A stretch of 64,000 nt of DNA, taken from the NCBI GenBank assembly GCA_018333655.1, contig JAGXTJ010000021.1:1-64000 (forward strand). The letters run 5' to 3'. The translations under genes were made by a program, and so were the position numbers. Under the pieces are notes generated by a model, which did not search any database, had not been told where the DNA came from, and saw only the letters and a list, made by a program, of their open reading frames with translations. This document shows positions 8,409 to 17,417 of the stretch, in pieces (the stretch's first letter is position 1; every line of letters begins with the position of its first letter). This DNA comes from Bacillota bacterium (GTDB taxonomy: Bacteria > Bacillota > UBA994).

Positions 8409-11162
8409 CTATTCCTCCTTTCTCTGTATCAAGCCCATATTTTGGTCATAGGTCAACTTGTACCCGCAAAGAGTAGCCGAAAAATCGCTATCCAAAATCA
8501 AAAATAACTCTCCTGCCAGCCAAGGCGATCTCTGCCACTCACGTAGTTCCGCTGCACTTAATACTTCTAGTTCTTTAATGGCCTTATCAATGTTTCGCAC
8601 CGAACATATCACCGGGGGCAGCCTAACCCGGCAACGGGCCAGCGCGCGACCCATTTCAAAACCAGGCGGCGAATCATGCGAAATCGACTGGCCCCCTTCA
8701 AGCCATGGTAAAAAGTGAAATCGGCCATCCGTCTTCTTCTGCACTAGGATTACTTCAATAGATTCATCGCCATCGCGCACGGCAGCTTCCCCACTCTTTT
8801 CATTGCGGTCAGATGCAGGCGTTTGTAGCCAACCAATCAGGTTGCCATCTGGCCAGGGAGGCGTGAGCCGAAAATCCTTCGCGCGTTTTTCTTGGCTCGC
8901 AATGAAGCTCTTATGCTCGGCCAATGCTTTGCCATAAGCTGGATTGTACGGCAAAGCCGGCTCATCCTCACGGTAGACCTCTTGCACTAAGCGCGAAATG
9001 TCATCAGGCAGGCTAATTTGCTTTGGCAGGCAAGCTTGCGTGCGCAACAAGAGGTACTGCCCATACACTGCCGCAGAGCCCTTCTCAAACACGCCCTCCT
9101 CCCCTGCTCCCAATATAAAACACTTGGCCTGCGCCAATTTTGGCGGTCGGCTTCTATGGTGGCGATGTAGCCGGCCAATTCGCTGTAGCAACAAATCCAT
9201 GGGGCATAGATCGGTAACCAATAAGTCAAAGTCGATGTCTAGCGACTGCTCAAGGACCTGGGTGCCGATAACAATGCGCTCCGCTGGCCTCGTCACACCT
9301 TGGGTTTCCTTGCCTAATTCCCCAAGTAGCTCCTGCTCCAATCTAGACCGGTCTGGAGCGAGAAAACGCGAGTGCAGGATGCGCACTCTAGCAGGTGAGA
9401 AGCTATCGCGCAAAGATGCTGCCAGCTGCTGTGCACGACCAACGGTGTTCACGATTATCCCCACACAGCCGCCATCTGAAAGCAAATCTCTGAGCTTGTC
9501 CGTTAACTCTTCTTCTGAAATGTGTTCTACCTGCACGGTATTGGGAAGACCATCATGGGGTAGAGGTGTATGGTAAACTTCCCCTTTGTCAGTGTAAGTC
9601 ACTAGGGGATATTCTTGGCTTGTCACCCGGGCTGGTGCTCGGGTGGGGACTGATGTCCTTTTGCCAAGAGGGTCTGTCTGCCGCTGCTGCGCAGGGCGCT
9701 CATCAAGATATGCTTCCACTAAGGCTTGTCGTTGCTTGGCAGGCAGGGTGGCCGACAACACTATTACCGGCACCTGGTAGGCGCCGAACCATCGCAAGGC
9801 CATGAATAGGTATTGACTCATGTAGGCATCGTAGGCGTGGCATTCGTCTATTATTACGACCTTGTTAGCTAGGCCGAGATGACGCAACATAACATGTTTT
9901 TGCTTCAGGGCAGACATTAAGACATGGTCGACTGTTCCTACGCCGAAATCGTCAAGCAGGCCCTTTTTTCTACCGGCGAACCATTGGTGCACAATTACGC
10001 GGCTCTCTTCGTCCTCGTTTGGTGCGATGCGTGTTAGACCCTCATAAGTGGCATTAAACTGTGCCTTGCCATGCATCAGGCGCAACGAACTTGTCTCGTT
10101 ACCAGTTGCTTGCCTAAGCCAAGCTAAAAAGCGCGGGAAAATACCGTCGGAGGTAGACTGAGTGGGGAGTGCAAAAAACACGCCCTTACGCCTAGACTTA
10201 GCAGCGTATATTTCAGCAGCCACGAGCGCGGCCTCTGTCTTGCCCACGCCCATCGGCGCTTCAAGCACCAACAAACCGGTATTTTCTACGCCTTTCGCCA
10301 CTTCTATAACGGCTCTCTGCAGCGCATTGGCCGCAAAGCCAAAACGCTCCACAAACAGATCAGAATTCATCCATTTGTTGCTCGCATGCCAAGAATGAGG
10401 CAACGAAAGCTTTTGCCACGCCACCTTGATGCGGTTCTTTGGGCACGGCATAACAATGCTATCTACAGTTAGATATGGAAAGAACTCCTCGCTACTGGCA
10501 ATCCAGTCAACCAAGATGACCAGACCACTCAATAAAACCTGAACAGGCATGCTAGGTTGTGGCAAGTCGGCCATGGTTTTATAGCCCGCAAGACTGAGAG
10601 CAAAACCGCAGACCTCCTGTTGCACAGCCTCCCAAGCTACTTTACCGGCGCGCCCCATGTGATAGTTCTCGGGGTACTGTGTTACTTGGTCATAGCCATC
10701 ATCTGTATCAGAGGGCCTACCGTGATGGGCACCTAAGGTCGCCGCAATGCGTCTATCGCATCCTTGCTGTCGCAGCAGTACTTGGGTAGCTAGAGCATGG
10801 GGCGTCTTAGAGGCACTTTGAAAATCGGCGGTATTCTGCATAACAAGGCCAGAGCTTTGCGTTCGCTCAAAAATTACTCTGTCCAGCTCATTGCTGTTAG
10901 AGCGCTTAGCTTGAAAAACTGGCGTGGCCTTGCCAAGGTCATGGGCGGCTGCTAAGAATATCAAGAGCTGCTCGCCACATGCGCCATTCTGTAGGCCAGA
11001 ATTAATGCTCTTTTTGACACCATCTGACACCCAGTGATTCCATAACTTTTTAGCCGTAGATGCGGCGTCTGTCATATGTACTGTTAGGGGCAACCACTGG
11101 TCGTTGCCGTCCTTAGATTTCTTTGCCCACAAACTTTGCGCCATAGGAGAGAATACGCTCAT
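8409..11162 (-). CDS. cas3: Cas3 HD nuclease-helicase
   Basis: A 917-aa effector that unwinds and degrades target DNA after Cascade binding. The N-terminal HD domain has H29, H74-D75 (AAHDLGK), H146-H147 (GAHHGR) and D219. The SF2 helicase follows, with Walker A G305-T309 (APMGVGKTEA), DECH at 439-442 and SATLP at 470-474; a C-terminal domain runs to 917. The chosen ATG has AAGGA about 9 bases upstream on its strand, whereas the internal ATG at codon 7 has no ribosome site. First gene of the cas operon. Confidence 0.97.
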   Translation of the reverse strand: MSVFSPMAQSLWAKKSKDGNDQWLPLTVHMTDAASTAKKLWNHWVSDGVKKSINSGLQNGACGEQLLIFLAAAHDLGKATPVFQAKRSNSNELDRVIFERTQSSGLVMQNTADFQSASKTPHALATQVLLRQQGCDRRIAATLGAHHGRPSDTDDGYDQVTQYPENYHMGRAGKVAWEAVQQEVCGFALSLAGYKTMADLPQPSMPVQVLLSGLVILVDWIASSEEFFPYLTVDSIVMPCPKNRIKVAWQKLSLPHSWHASNKWMNSDLFVERFGFAANALQRAVIEVAKGVENTGLLVLEAPMGVGKTEAALVAAEIYAAKSRRKGVFFALPTQSTSDGIFPRFLAWLRQATGNETSSLRLMHGKAQFNATYEGLTRIAPNEDEESRVIVHQWFAGRKKGLLDDFGVGTVDHVLMSALKQKHVMLRHLGLANKVVIIDECHAYDAYMSQYLFMALRWFGAYQVPVIVLSATLPAKQRQALVEAYLDERPAQQRQTDPLGKRTSVPTRAPARVTSQEYPLVTYTDKGEVYHTPLPHDGLPNTVQVEHISEEELTDKLRDLLSDGGCVGIIVNTVGRAQQLAASLRDSFSPARVRILHSRFLAPDRSRLEQELLGELGKETQGVTRPAERIVIGTQVLEQSLDIDFDLLVTDLCPMDLLLQRIGRLHRHHRSRPPKLAQAKCFILGAGEEGVFEKGSAAVYGQYLLLRTQACLPKQISLPDDISRLVQEVYREDEPALPYNPAYGKALAEHKSFIASQEKRAKDFRLTPPWPDGNLIGWLQTPASDRNEKSGEAAVRDGDESIEVILVQKKTDGRFHFLPWLEGGQSISHDSPPGFEMGRALARCRVRLPPVICSVRNIDKAIKELEVLSAAELREWQRSPWLAGELFLILDSDFSATLCGYKLTYDQNMGLIQRKEE

Positions 11163-11218
11163 CCACTTCAGTCCTTACTCATGTTTCTTATAATACAAAC
11201 ATTTCTATCATATTCGAC

Positions 11219-11245
11219 ATTATCCTGCAAGCCCAACCATGTCAA
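11219..11245 (-). promoter_or_regulatory. Probable promoter of the cas operon
   Basis: On the minus strand a perfect TTGACA (11240-11245) is followed after 15 bp by GATAAT (11219-11224), about 57 bp before the cas3 start. The spacer carries GGCTTGC (11227-11233) six bases after TTGACA, exactly as in the CRISPR leader, so the two promoters may share a regulator or polymerase contact. The 15-bp spacer is shorter than ideal. A second AT-rich stretch (TATTATAA, near 11186-11195) could also serve as a -10. Confidence 0.6.
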
Positions 11246-11348
11246 ACCGTGACAAATAGATAATAGCAGCTGCCCAGAGAAGGAATGTCTTCACCCAGCG
11301 ACGAAAGAGAGCACATTCCAGGCTTGAATGCTATGAGGAGGGTCGCTT

Positions 11349-11882
11349 ATGTTTAACGGCAACTTAGTAAGGCTCAGAGGACTAGAGAAGTCGGATATTG
11401 ACAATATCATGCCCTGGATCAACAATCCCGAGGTCACGCGGCACTTACTGGCCTTTACCCTGCCTTTATCGAGAGCCATGGAGGAAAAATGGCTTGAGAG
11501 TGCTGTGCACCACACCGCCACCGACAAATTATTCGCCATCGAAACTTTAGCCGGTGAGTACCTCGGTGGCTGTGGGTTACACCACATTGACTCCGTGAAC
11601 CGACATGCCGAGGTGGGGATTGCCATCGGCAAGACTGACTACCACGGCCAAGGCTACGGCACCGACACCCTTAACATACTGCTCAGGCTTGGCTTTCACA
11701 GTCTTAACTTAAACAAGATTTACCTACGGGTCTTTGCGGGCAATGTAAGGGGGATGCGCTGTTATGCAAAATGCGGCTTTAAAGAAGTAGGTCGCCATCG
11801 GCAGCATCGCTTTGTGGCTGGACAATGGCAGGATGAGATTATTATGGAAGTATTCCGCGACGAATGGGAGGCGTGTCGCTAG
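11349..11882 (+). CDS. GNAT-family N-acetyltransferase (RimJ/RimL-like)
   Basis: A 177-aa acetyl-CoA-dependent N-acetyltransferase of the GNAT_3 type. It begins with NLVRLRGLEKSDIDNIMPWIN, has a central EYLGGCGLHHID strand and the acetyl-CoA loop VGIAIGKTDYHGQGYGTD, followed by LNLNKIYLRVFAGNVRGMRCYAKCGF, all typical of this family. GAGGAGG lies 8 bases before the ATG. It ends two bases before the next gene's start, so they form a pair. The substrate (a ribosomal protein, amino acid or small molecule) cannot be told. Confidence 0.9.
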   Translation: MFNGNLVRLRGLEKSDIDNIMPWINNPEVTRHLLAFTLPLSRAMEEKWLESAVHHTATDKLFAIETLAGEYLGGCGLHHIDSVNRHAEVGIAIGKTDYHGQGYGTDTLNILLRLGFHSLNLNKIYLRVFAGNVRGMRCYAKCGFKEVGRHRQHRFVAGQWQDEIIMEVFRDEWEACR

Positions 11883-11883
11883 G

Positions 11884-12498
11884 ATGCGTACACTTTTGCT
11901 CACTGGTTTTGAGCCCTTTGGCGGCGAAAAGACGAACCCCTCGCTCGAGGCAGTAAAGCGCCTTGACGGCTACGTGGTTGGGGATATCGCCGTAAAAGCT
12001 GTAGAACTACCTGTCGCTTGGGAGCGCGTAACCTCTCTGCTTGAGAACGCTCTCCTCGAACATTCACCCACCTTCGTCATTGCCGTGGGCCAGGCTGGGG
12101 GCCGCGCCAAGATCGCGGTCGAACGAATCGGCATTAATATCTGTCATGGTAAAGATAACTACGACGTTGCCCGAGGCGGCGAACCGGTCATCCAAGGCGA
12201 GGCTGATGGTTACTTTTCTTCGCTGCCTGTAGAGTCGCTCGCTTTGGCCATCAACAAGGTTGGTGTTCCTGCTTATGTCTCAAACAGTGCGGGCACGTAC
12301 CTCTGCAACTTCACCCTCTACACGCTAGAGCACCTCATTCGCTCACGACATCTCGCCATCTCCTCTTGCTTTATCCATATCCCCTACCTGCCTGAACAGA
12401 CTACAGACAAAGCCGAGCAGCACCTGACTCCCAGCATGTCGCTAGAAACTATTGTCACGGGACTACGCGCGGCCATTGATGACTTGGCAGAACACTAA
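11884..12498 (+). CDS. pcp: Pyrrolidone-carboxylate peptidase (pyroglutamyl peptidase I)
   Basis: A 204-aa cysteine peptidase that removes N-terminal pyroglutamate from peptides. It begins MRTLLLTGFEPFGGEKTNPS, the family hallmark. The catalytic triad is visible as E80 (VERIGINI), C141 (SNSAGTYLCNF) and H165 (SCFIHIPYLP). The ATG at 11884 is chosen because GGGAGG precedes it and it falls just after the acetyltransferase stop. A rho-independent terminator follows about 65 bp downstream. Confidence 0.96.
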   Translation: MRTLLLTGFEPFGGEKTNPSLEAVKRLDGYVVGDIAVKAVELPVAWERVTSLLENALLEHSPTFVIAVGQAGGRAKIAVERIGINICHGKDNYDVARGGEPVIQGEADGYFSSLPVESLALAINKVGVPAYVSNSAGTYLCNFTLYTLEHLIRSRHLAISSCFIHIPYLPEQTTDKAEQHLTPSMSLETIVTGLRAAIDDLAEH

Positions 12499-12564
12499 TT
12501 GTGAAGCGGGAGGCATCAACATGAAGCCATTGATCTCTCACCTATGCTTTGACACGCAAAAAAA

Positions 12565-12594
12565 GAGGCTGCATTAAAATGTGCAGCCTCTTTT
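12565..12594. terminator. Bidirectional rho-independent terminator
   Basis: GAGGCTGCA and TGCAGCCTC form a 9-bp stem around an 8-nt loop, with TTTT on the plus side and a run of seven T on the minus side. It lies between the convergent pcp and ATP-grasp genes and can serve both. Confidence 0.9.
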
Positions 12595-12617
12595 CACGCT
12601 CTAAAGTTGACGTTAAA

Positions 12618-13580
12618 CTAGGCTCGCCGCAAGGCGCAATGCAAGAGGTGGTCGATAAGTCCGACGTAAGATAGCCCTGCTGCGCGAGCTGCCTTGGGGT
12701 AGTCGCTGTAGCTCGGGTCTAGACCAGGCAAGGTGTTGACATCAATGACATAGGGAAGCCCTGCGGTAGTTACACGAAGATCAATGCGCGCATAGTCGCG
12801 ACATCCTAGGGCCTGGAAGGATCCTAGCACAACCTCTTCCATGCGCCGGTATAGTTGAGGTTCGAGATCGACCGGACACTTTGTAACTACCGCGTCCTGA
12901 GATTTCACGTGGTGATCATAAAAACCATCTCTGGTCGCAAACATAATCTCAATGGGCGGTAAAATCCTTGTTCGCTCGCCCCCTAAAACCCCCACCGTGA
13001 ATTCACGTCCGACAACAAACTCTTCTACTAAGGCCGGTTGTCGAAACGACGTAACTACTGTTCGTACCATCTCGGCAGCGTCTGCCGCTGAATTAGCAAC
13101 ACTTTTGGCAGAAATGCCAATGCTAGACCCTTCATGTTCTGGTTTCACAATCACTGGGTACTTTAAGGTGCTGGGAAGCGGAGCATGTTCGCTATCGGCG
13201 ACGGCAAAGTGTGGTGTGGGGATATTATGATGCCCGAGCACCATCTTGGTGAGAGGCTTGTAAAGGGCCAGTACATGGGCGCAGTGGCCGCTTCCAGTAA
13301 AGGGAATACGGGCTAGCTCCAGCATCGCTGCTACTTGGGGCTGACTGGACTTGTCGTGAATGCCAGTACAATTGTTAAAAATAACATCTGGCCTGATCTC
13401 ACCTAGCTGGCGCAACATGTCAATGTCGCCCGGCACCAGGTGTACCTCATAGCCAAGCTCAGCAATTGCGTCCTTTAGGGCTTCCGTCGTTACATTCATT
13501 TGTAGAGTTCCGTGCGGATTCGCAACACTGCCTTGTTTGTCGACTTCAACCGTGTATGCCAACGCAACGCGCAAGGGCAT
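12618..13580 (-). CDS. D-alanine-D-alanine ligase-like ATP-grasp enzyme
   Basis: A 320-aa ATP-grasp ligase resembling Ddl. The N-terminal lobe carries GIHDKSSQPQVAAMLELARIPFTGSG; the ATP-grasp core has YPVIVKPEHEGSSIGI, ALVEEFVVGREFTVGVLGG and, at the end, DYARIDLRV...VIDVNTLPGLDPSYSDYPK with the Mg-binding D, E/N-type positions. It is the last gene of a minus-strand operon with a B12-binding protein and an opine dehydrogenase. That context argues for joining an amino acid or opine-like acid in secondary or amino-acid metabolism rather than housekeeping peptidoglycan synthesis, but the substrate is unknown. Confidence 0.85.
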   Translation of the reverse strand: MPLRVALAYTVEVDKQGSVANPHGTLQMNVTTEALKDAIAELGYEVHLVPGDIDMLRQLGEIRPDVIFNNCTGIHDKSSQPQVAAMLELARIPFTGSGHCAHVLALYKPLTKMVLGHHNIPTPHFAVADSEHAPLPSTLKYPVIVKPEHEGSSIGISAKSVANSAADAAEMVRTVVTSFRQPALVEEFVVGREFTVGVLGGERTRILPPIEIMFATRDGFYDHHVKSQDAVVTKCPVDLEPQLYRRMEEVVLGSFQALGCRDYARIDLRVTTAGLPYVIDVNTLPGLDPSYSDYPKAARAAGLSYVGLIDHLLHCALRRA

Positions 13581-13618
13581 TATGGAGACACCTCATTTCT
13601 GGTTTATGGAGTGTACAC

Positions 13619-15190
13619 TTACTCTACCGCCACACAGGCCCCATCGATAATCCTCGTTTTAACGGCACCCTGGGCAAATCGATTGCCTTTGAGATGCGGT
13701 GCGTCTAAGTACCCTACTTGAATTGCCTTTGCGATTACTGCTGGGTCGGTCAAAGCATCCTCTCCTTGGCCAAGCCGCGCTATCGACTGTAGCAAGTCGG
13801 TGGCTTTTTCTTTTAGTGACTGTCGTCTCGCCGCTACCTGGGGGTCGTGCGAGGCGTCTGGTGCGAGGTGTAGCCTGCTGCGTATCACCCCATGCACAAT
13901 CTGGCAACTCTCTATTACAACCTCAGGCGAGGCGGCGAATTGCGCCTCGGAATAACCCACGACATGGATGATATGCGGCTCTAGATTGAGCGCTAAAGCC
14001 ATGGAAGAGGCAAGCTGACCCTTGGCCATATGCATATTAGTGGACAAGCTCATTAGGCCCGTGCGCACCTGGCGCAGAGTGGTAAATTTATCGTCATGCA
14101 GTGATTCGATGAGGTCGCGCTTGGCCAGCATTTTGGCCAAATCATTGCTGTAGGAGGTACCTAGAGGCGTGTTAAACATATACTGCGCCACATAATCTCT
14201 TACCCCTTGCTTCTTGGCATTTAGCGCCGCTAGGTAGGCTGCGGCTACGGCGACTACATCGGGCGCCTCACGCAGACTCCAGTGATGCGCTTCGTTCACC
14301 TCAACAGGTATGCCGCGTTCGCCATGCCAAGCCATTACCGCTAGGTTCTCCGGGATGGACTGCGTAGGCGGTCGGTCTGACCTTCCGTCTAAGACATTGT
14401 ACCAACAGAGCGGAACGGCGGCCCAAGCATTGTTAATCGTCTCCCTGCTCATTTCGGCCCACTGCAGTAAGTCGCGCGTGCCCGAATAGCAGCGCATCAG
14501 TGGGTAGTTACCCGTGCGGGAAGCGGCATAAAGGGCGGCTAAGTCTGCGGGCGTACGTACGGGCACACCACCCGCACCGTGCTGCAGCGGGTCCATCTCC
14601 TGTGGCCTAAAAAAGGCAAATTGCGCATTTTGGTCAGGACCGAGCGATATGATGTCTAGCACCTTGGCCTCTGCAATCGTGCGCACGCCGTCGATAGTAT
14701 CCTGCAGGCTCGGCAGACCAAAGTGATGCCGAATGAGGGGGTAGGGGGCAAGGCTCTTTACCCTCTCTACTAAAGTCTGCGGTGGAGTGGCCGTCTGTCG
14801 CCCACCTTTCTCGCCCCGCAAGTAGGCGACTACCTCCGCTGGCCCATCCTCACCACTAAAAACCCGCGCGAACAGCGTCGTCTCTTCGGCGATCTTAGCT
14901 ACGGGTGGTGTTCCTCCGAAAACTAGCTCGATGTCGTTTAGGCCTGCGGCCGCCAAAGCTGTGCCGAGCTCGTTAAGCAAAGAGCGGGCTGCCTCGGGGG
15001 ACAAACGATAACTTAAGGCCAAAATGTCAGGTCGCTCTCTACAGGCGGCGGCCACTATATCCGTAATGCCCACTGCTGGGCCCATAAAATCTGTCTGGTA
15101 GCCAAGATTCTCTGCCAGTCGCAGGTACGATATTACACCCGCCACATGCACACAGCTACCTATAGCAGCGCCAAGAATTCTCTTAGGCAT
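13619..15190 (-). CDS. Cobalamin-binding protein with large C-terminal domain, possible B12-dependent mutase-like enzyme
   Basis: A 523-aa protein. Residues 1-140 look like a Rossmann-type B12-binding domain: GSCVHVAG (H15, in the place of the DxHxxG axial histidine, with Cys instead of Asp), a later SYRL segment and VFGG. The remaining about 380 aa are unfamiliar in detail; alternating strands such as VLDIISLGPDQNAQFAFF, YPLMRCYSGTRD and GIPVEVNEAHHWSL suggest a TIM-barrel fold as in glutamate or aminomutases. It overlaps the upstream opine dehydrogenase gene by 8 bp. A radical or methyl-transfer step on an amino-acid derivative is plausible; the reaction is not known. Confidence 0.7.
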   Translation of the reverse strand: MPKRILGAAIGSCVHVAGVISYLRLAENLGYQTDFMGPAVGITDIVAAACRERPDILALSYRLSPEAARSLLNELGTALAAAGLNDIELVFGGTPPVAKIAEETTLFARVFSGEDGPAEVVAYLRGEKGGRQTATPPQTLVERVKSLAPYPLIRHHFGLPSLQDTIDGVRTIAEAKVLDIISLGPDQNAQFAFFRPQEMDPLQHGAGGVPVRTPADLAALYAASRTGNYPLMRCYSGTRDLLQWAEMSRETINNAWAAVPLCWYNVLDGRSDRPPTQSIPENLAVMAWHGERGIPVEVNEAHHWSLREAPDVVAVAAAYLAALNAKKQGVRDYVAQYMFNTPLGTSYSNDLAKMLAKRDLIESLHDDKFTTLRQVRTGLMSLSTNMHMAKGQLASSMALALNLEPHIIHVVGYSEAQFAASPEVVIESCQIVHGVIRSRLHLAPDASHDPQVAARRQSLKEKATDLLQSIARLGQGEDALTDPAVIAKAIQVGYLDAPHLKGNRFAQGAVKTRIIDGACVAVE

Positions 15191-16337
15191 CTACCCTGCC
15201 CTCCAGTACCAGCTTACGTATTTGCTTGACCGACAGCCCTGAGAGCCCCATGGTCTCGACTGTTCGGCCATCAGCCCAGTAGTCGGCGTCATGGATGACG
15301 CTCGCCATGTGGATCATGTTGTCGATAATGGGGGTGGGAACATCGAATTGATGCCCTAGGGACGCGATGGGCACTAGGCTCATGGGGACGTCTTCGGTGA
15401 TGTAACGCATAAGCGTTGTAGGCGGTGCCTTAATACCCTTGTACCCGACATTGGCCTGCATTGCTTCGTACAAGGTTCTACCGGCGGCATCGTAGGCAAT
15501 GTAGAGCCACTCTCGCGCACTCATAGCCCTGATGCCGAGAGCTGCGGCTACGGCAATCCTCTCATTGTCCATGGCCTCGAGCACCCTTGCCACGGACGGG
15601 GTAGCCCCATCCATGTAAAACTCGAACTCACCATGGGTGGCTTCGATGCGGCCGGCGTTTAGCACAGTGAGTCCGGGGTGAAAGATGGCCCCTATATTAT
15701 CTAGGCTGGTCTTTAACACATTGTCGCCGGGAACAAACTGGGGATAGATAATATTAAGCTTCTTGATGATCTCAGGGGTTCGGTAGCTAGGGATGGCCGC
15801 CACAGGGATGACATTTTTAACCCCAAACACCTGCACTTTGGCCGGGTTGAGCATGCGGCAAGCGTAGATGAGGGTAGAGGCTTCAGACACGATGACGTCA
15901 GCTGTGCACCCGTGTTGGCGTATGATGTTAAAGAACTCAAGTGCGCCTCCAGTACGACCGGGATGCAAGACCACTACTTGCCCATCCCTAAGGTGTGGCG
16001 CACACACTTCGGCCATGGAGGCGTGCCCGTTTGCTGGAACCACCACCATTATGAGCTCGACATCACGAATAGCTAACTCAATGTCTGTTGTCACGACAGC
16101 GAGCTTACCGACACCCTCTATCTGACCAGTAAGTTCAATGCAGCCAGCCAGCTGAACGGGTGCGATTCTCTCACTACTACGATTGTACAGCGATACCTCG
16201 CATCCCATCATCCCAAGATGTCCGGCCATGGTCTGCCCACCATGACCTGCCCCAAGAACGGCTACGCGAGGCAGATTTTGCTTAGAATGCCTGGCGCGAA
16301 ACCGCGATAGACGCCTGTTCCCTCCTTGGTAAAACAC
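15183..16337 (-). CDS. NAD(P)-dependent opine (octopine/nopaline-type) dehydrogenase
   Basis: A 384-aa oxidoreductase with an N-terminal Rossmann motif VAVLGAGHGGQTMAGHLG and the strand VELIMVVVPANGHASM, followed by the Octopine_DH C-terminal domain containing GAIFHPGLTVLNAGRIE, with the histidine typical of opine dehydrogenases. The family reductively couples an amino acid with an alpha-keto acid, or the reverse. The GTG start is preceded by AAGGGGG at 7 bases. It is the first gene of the operon with the B12 and ATP-grasp proteins. Confidence 0.85.
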   Translation of the reverse strand: MFYQGGNRRLSRFRARHSKQNLPRVAVLGAGHGGQTMAGHLGMMGCEVSLYNRSSERIAPVQLAGCIELTGQIEGVGKLAVVTTDIELAIRDVELIMVVVPANGHASMAEVCAPHLRDGQVVVLHPGRTGGALEFFNIIRQHGCTADVIVSEASTLIYACRMLNPAKVQVFGVKNVIPVAAIPSYRTPEIIKKLNIIYPQFVPGDNVLKTSLDNIGAIFHPGLTVLNAGRIEATHGEFEFYMDGATPSVARVLEAMDNERIAVAAALGIRAMSAREWLYIAYDAAGRTLYEAMQANVGYKGIKAPPTTLMRYITEDVPMSLVPIASLGHQFDVPTPIIDNMIHMASVIHDADYWADGRTVETMGLSGLSVKQIRKLVLEGRVDA

Positions 16338-16362
16338 GAGAACACCCCCTTAGTTTTCACTT

Positions 16363-16392
16363 TTTATAATATTCGCCTTGGATTGCAAACAA
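16363..16392 (-). promoter_or_regulatory. Candidate promoter for the opine dehydrogenase operon
   Basis: On the minus strand TTGTTT (16387-16392) and TATAAA (16363-16368) are separated by 18 bp and lie about 26 bp upstream of the GTG start. Spacing is good but the -35 matches only four of six positions. Confidence 0.45.
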
Positions 16393-16485
16393 CCCTCTTA
16401 TTTATCGCCTAGAAGCTTCAGCAATTGCCTAGCAATCTACGGCTACCCCCGTGCGCGCCTGCTATTTGGGCCGAACCAGCAAAAG

Positions 16486-16510
16486 AGCCCTTGGCTACAG
16501 CCACAGGCCC
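16486..16510 (-). terminator. Rho-independent terminator after the LiaF-like gene
   Basis: On the minus strand a 10-bp stem with one mismatch (GCCTGTGGCT with AGCCAAGGGC) is followed by TCTTTT. It lies 17 bp past the stop codon of the LiaF-like gene. Confidence 0.75.
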
Positions 16511-16526
16511 TTTAGTGTCTAAGCAA

Positions 16527-17417
16527 CTATTCGATGCGCAGCCTGCCCACCGCTAAGTCTACCGAAACTAGTATGCGTCTGGCGGACTGGTCATATTCCC
16601 GCGAGACAAAGAACTCACCTTGCCGCTCAAACCGACGCTCGTCAACAACAACCATGGCCGCCTCGCTATCTATGCGTATGCGGGCGGCAACATTTTCGGG
16701 GATAACAAGTTTGACATCGGCTGCGTTAGCTTCGACTGCGATGGCAAGCTGCTGTAGCTGGTCGGGCAGGTGCAGGGTGGCCTGACCGGCATCTAGTCGC
16801 AGCTTCACCTCAGTAAGGTTAAGCCCCCGCAAATCAAGGTCGGCCGCGGCAGCACTGACCAGAATCTCGAGCGCAAACGCCTGCTTAGGGTTTAATTCCG
16901 TGACAACCTGAGAGCCTAGCTGGCCTAGATTACTGCGGTGCAGTCCCTGGGATAGATGAGAGAGGCCTATCACTTCATTCTGTGCACCCCAAGCGCCTAT
17001 AGTCTGGTGCAGAGGAAGACCGCGCGAGCGAGTTTTGGCCAAGTAGGGCATGGCAGGGTCTCCGGCCCGCAAATAAAAGCTACTAGCCGCAATGTTGGCA
17101 TTAAGAACCACATGGGGAACCTCGCGCGGCAGGCTCGCCCCTATGGGTATGGGTACAGTCGTGGTCACCCAGGGGCCACTCACCCCCTGCTCTGTGGGAA
17201 AGAAGACCAGGTAGCCCACACCTAGCAAGACAAGGGCCAGAAGTAGTGCCCCCATTGACGTCGATCTGCGCGGCAGAAAAATAGCCTTTAACCCGATAAA
17301 CACTAGCAGCAGCGGCCACCAGGGCAGGATTAGACGAAAGACATCACCCGGCAAAATACCAAGGTTTCGTAGTAGCCACAAGAGACCGATAGCAATAAGT
17401 ACGAGGCCGCTACTCAC
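16527..17417 (-). CDS. LiaF-like membrane protein (DUF5668 N-terminus, cell-wall-active C-terminus)
   Basis: A 296-aa protein. The first about 75 residues hold two to three hydrophobic segments (LIAIGLLWLLRNLGILPG, LPWWPLLLVFIGLKAIFL, LLLALVLLGVGYLVFF), followed by an extracytoplasmic part rich in beta strands with repeated LDLRGLNLTEVKLRLDAG-like motifs, as in LiaF and other cell-envelope stress proteins. It overlaps the upstream PspC gene by 8 bp. A role in envelope-stress sensing is inferred from family and partner; no two-component genes are adjacent. Confidence 0.8.
   Translation of the reverse strand: MSSGLVLIAIGLLWLLRNLGILPGDVFRLILPWWPLLLVFIGLKAIFLPRRSTSMGALLLALVLLGVGYLVFFPTEQGVSGPWVTTTVPIPIGASLPREVPHVVLNANIAASSFYLRAGDPAMPYLAKTRSRGLPLHQTIGAWGAQNEVIGLSHLSQGLHRSNLGQLGSQVVTELNPKQAFALEILVSAAAADLDLRGLNLTEVKLRLDAGQATLHLPDQLQQLAIAVEANAADVKLVIPENVAARIRIDSEAAMVVVDERRFERQGEFFVSREYDQSARRILVSVDLAVGRLRIE

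Noticed and set aside
2030-11080. Plus-strand open frames opposite the cas genes
   Set aside because: They are antisense to well-recognised cas genes and resemble no protein.
11291-11632. Minus-strand frame of 113 aa over the acetyltransferase gene
   Set aside because: Antisense shadow of a clear GNAT gene with good ribosome site.
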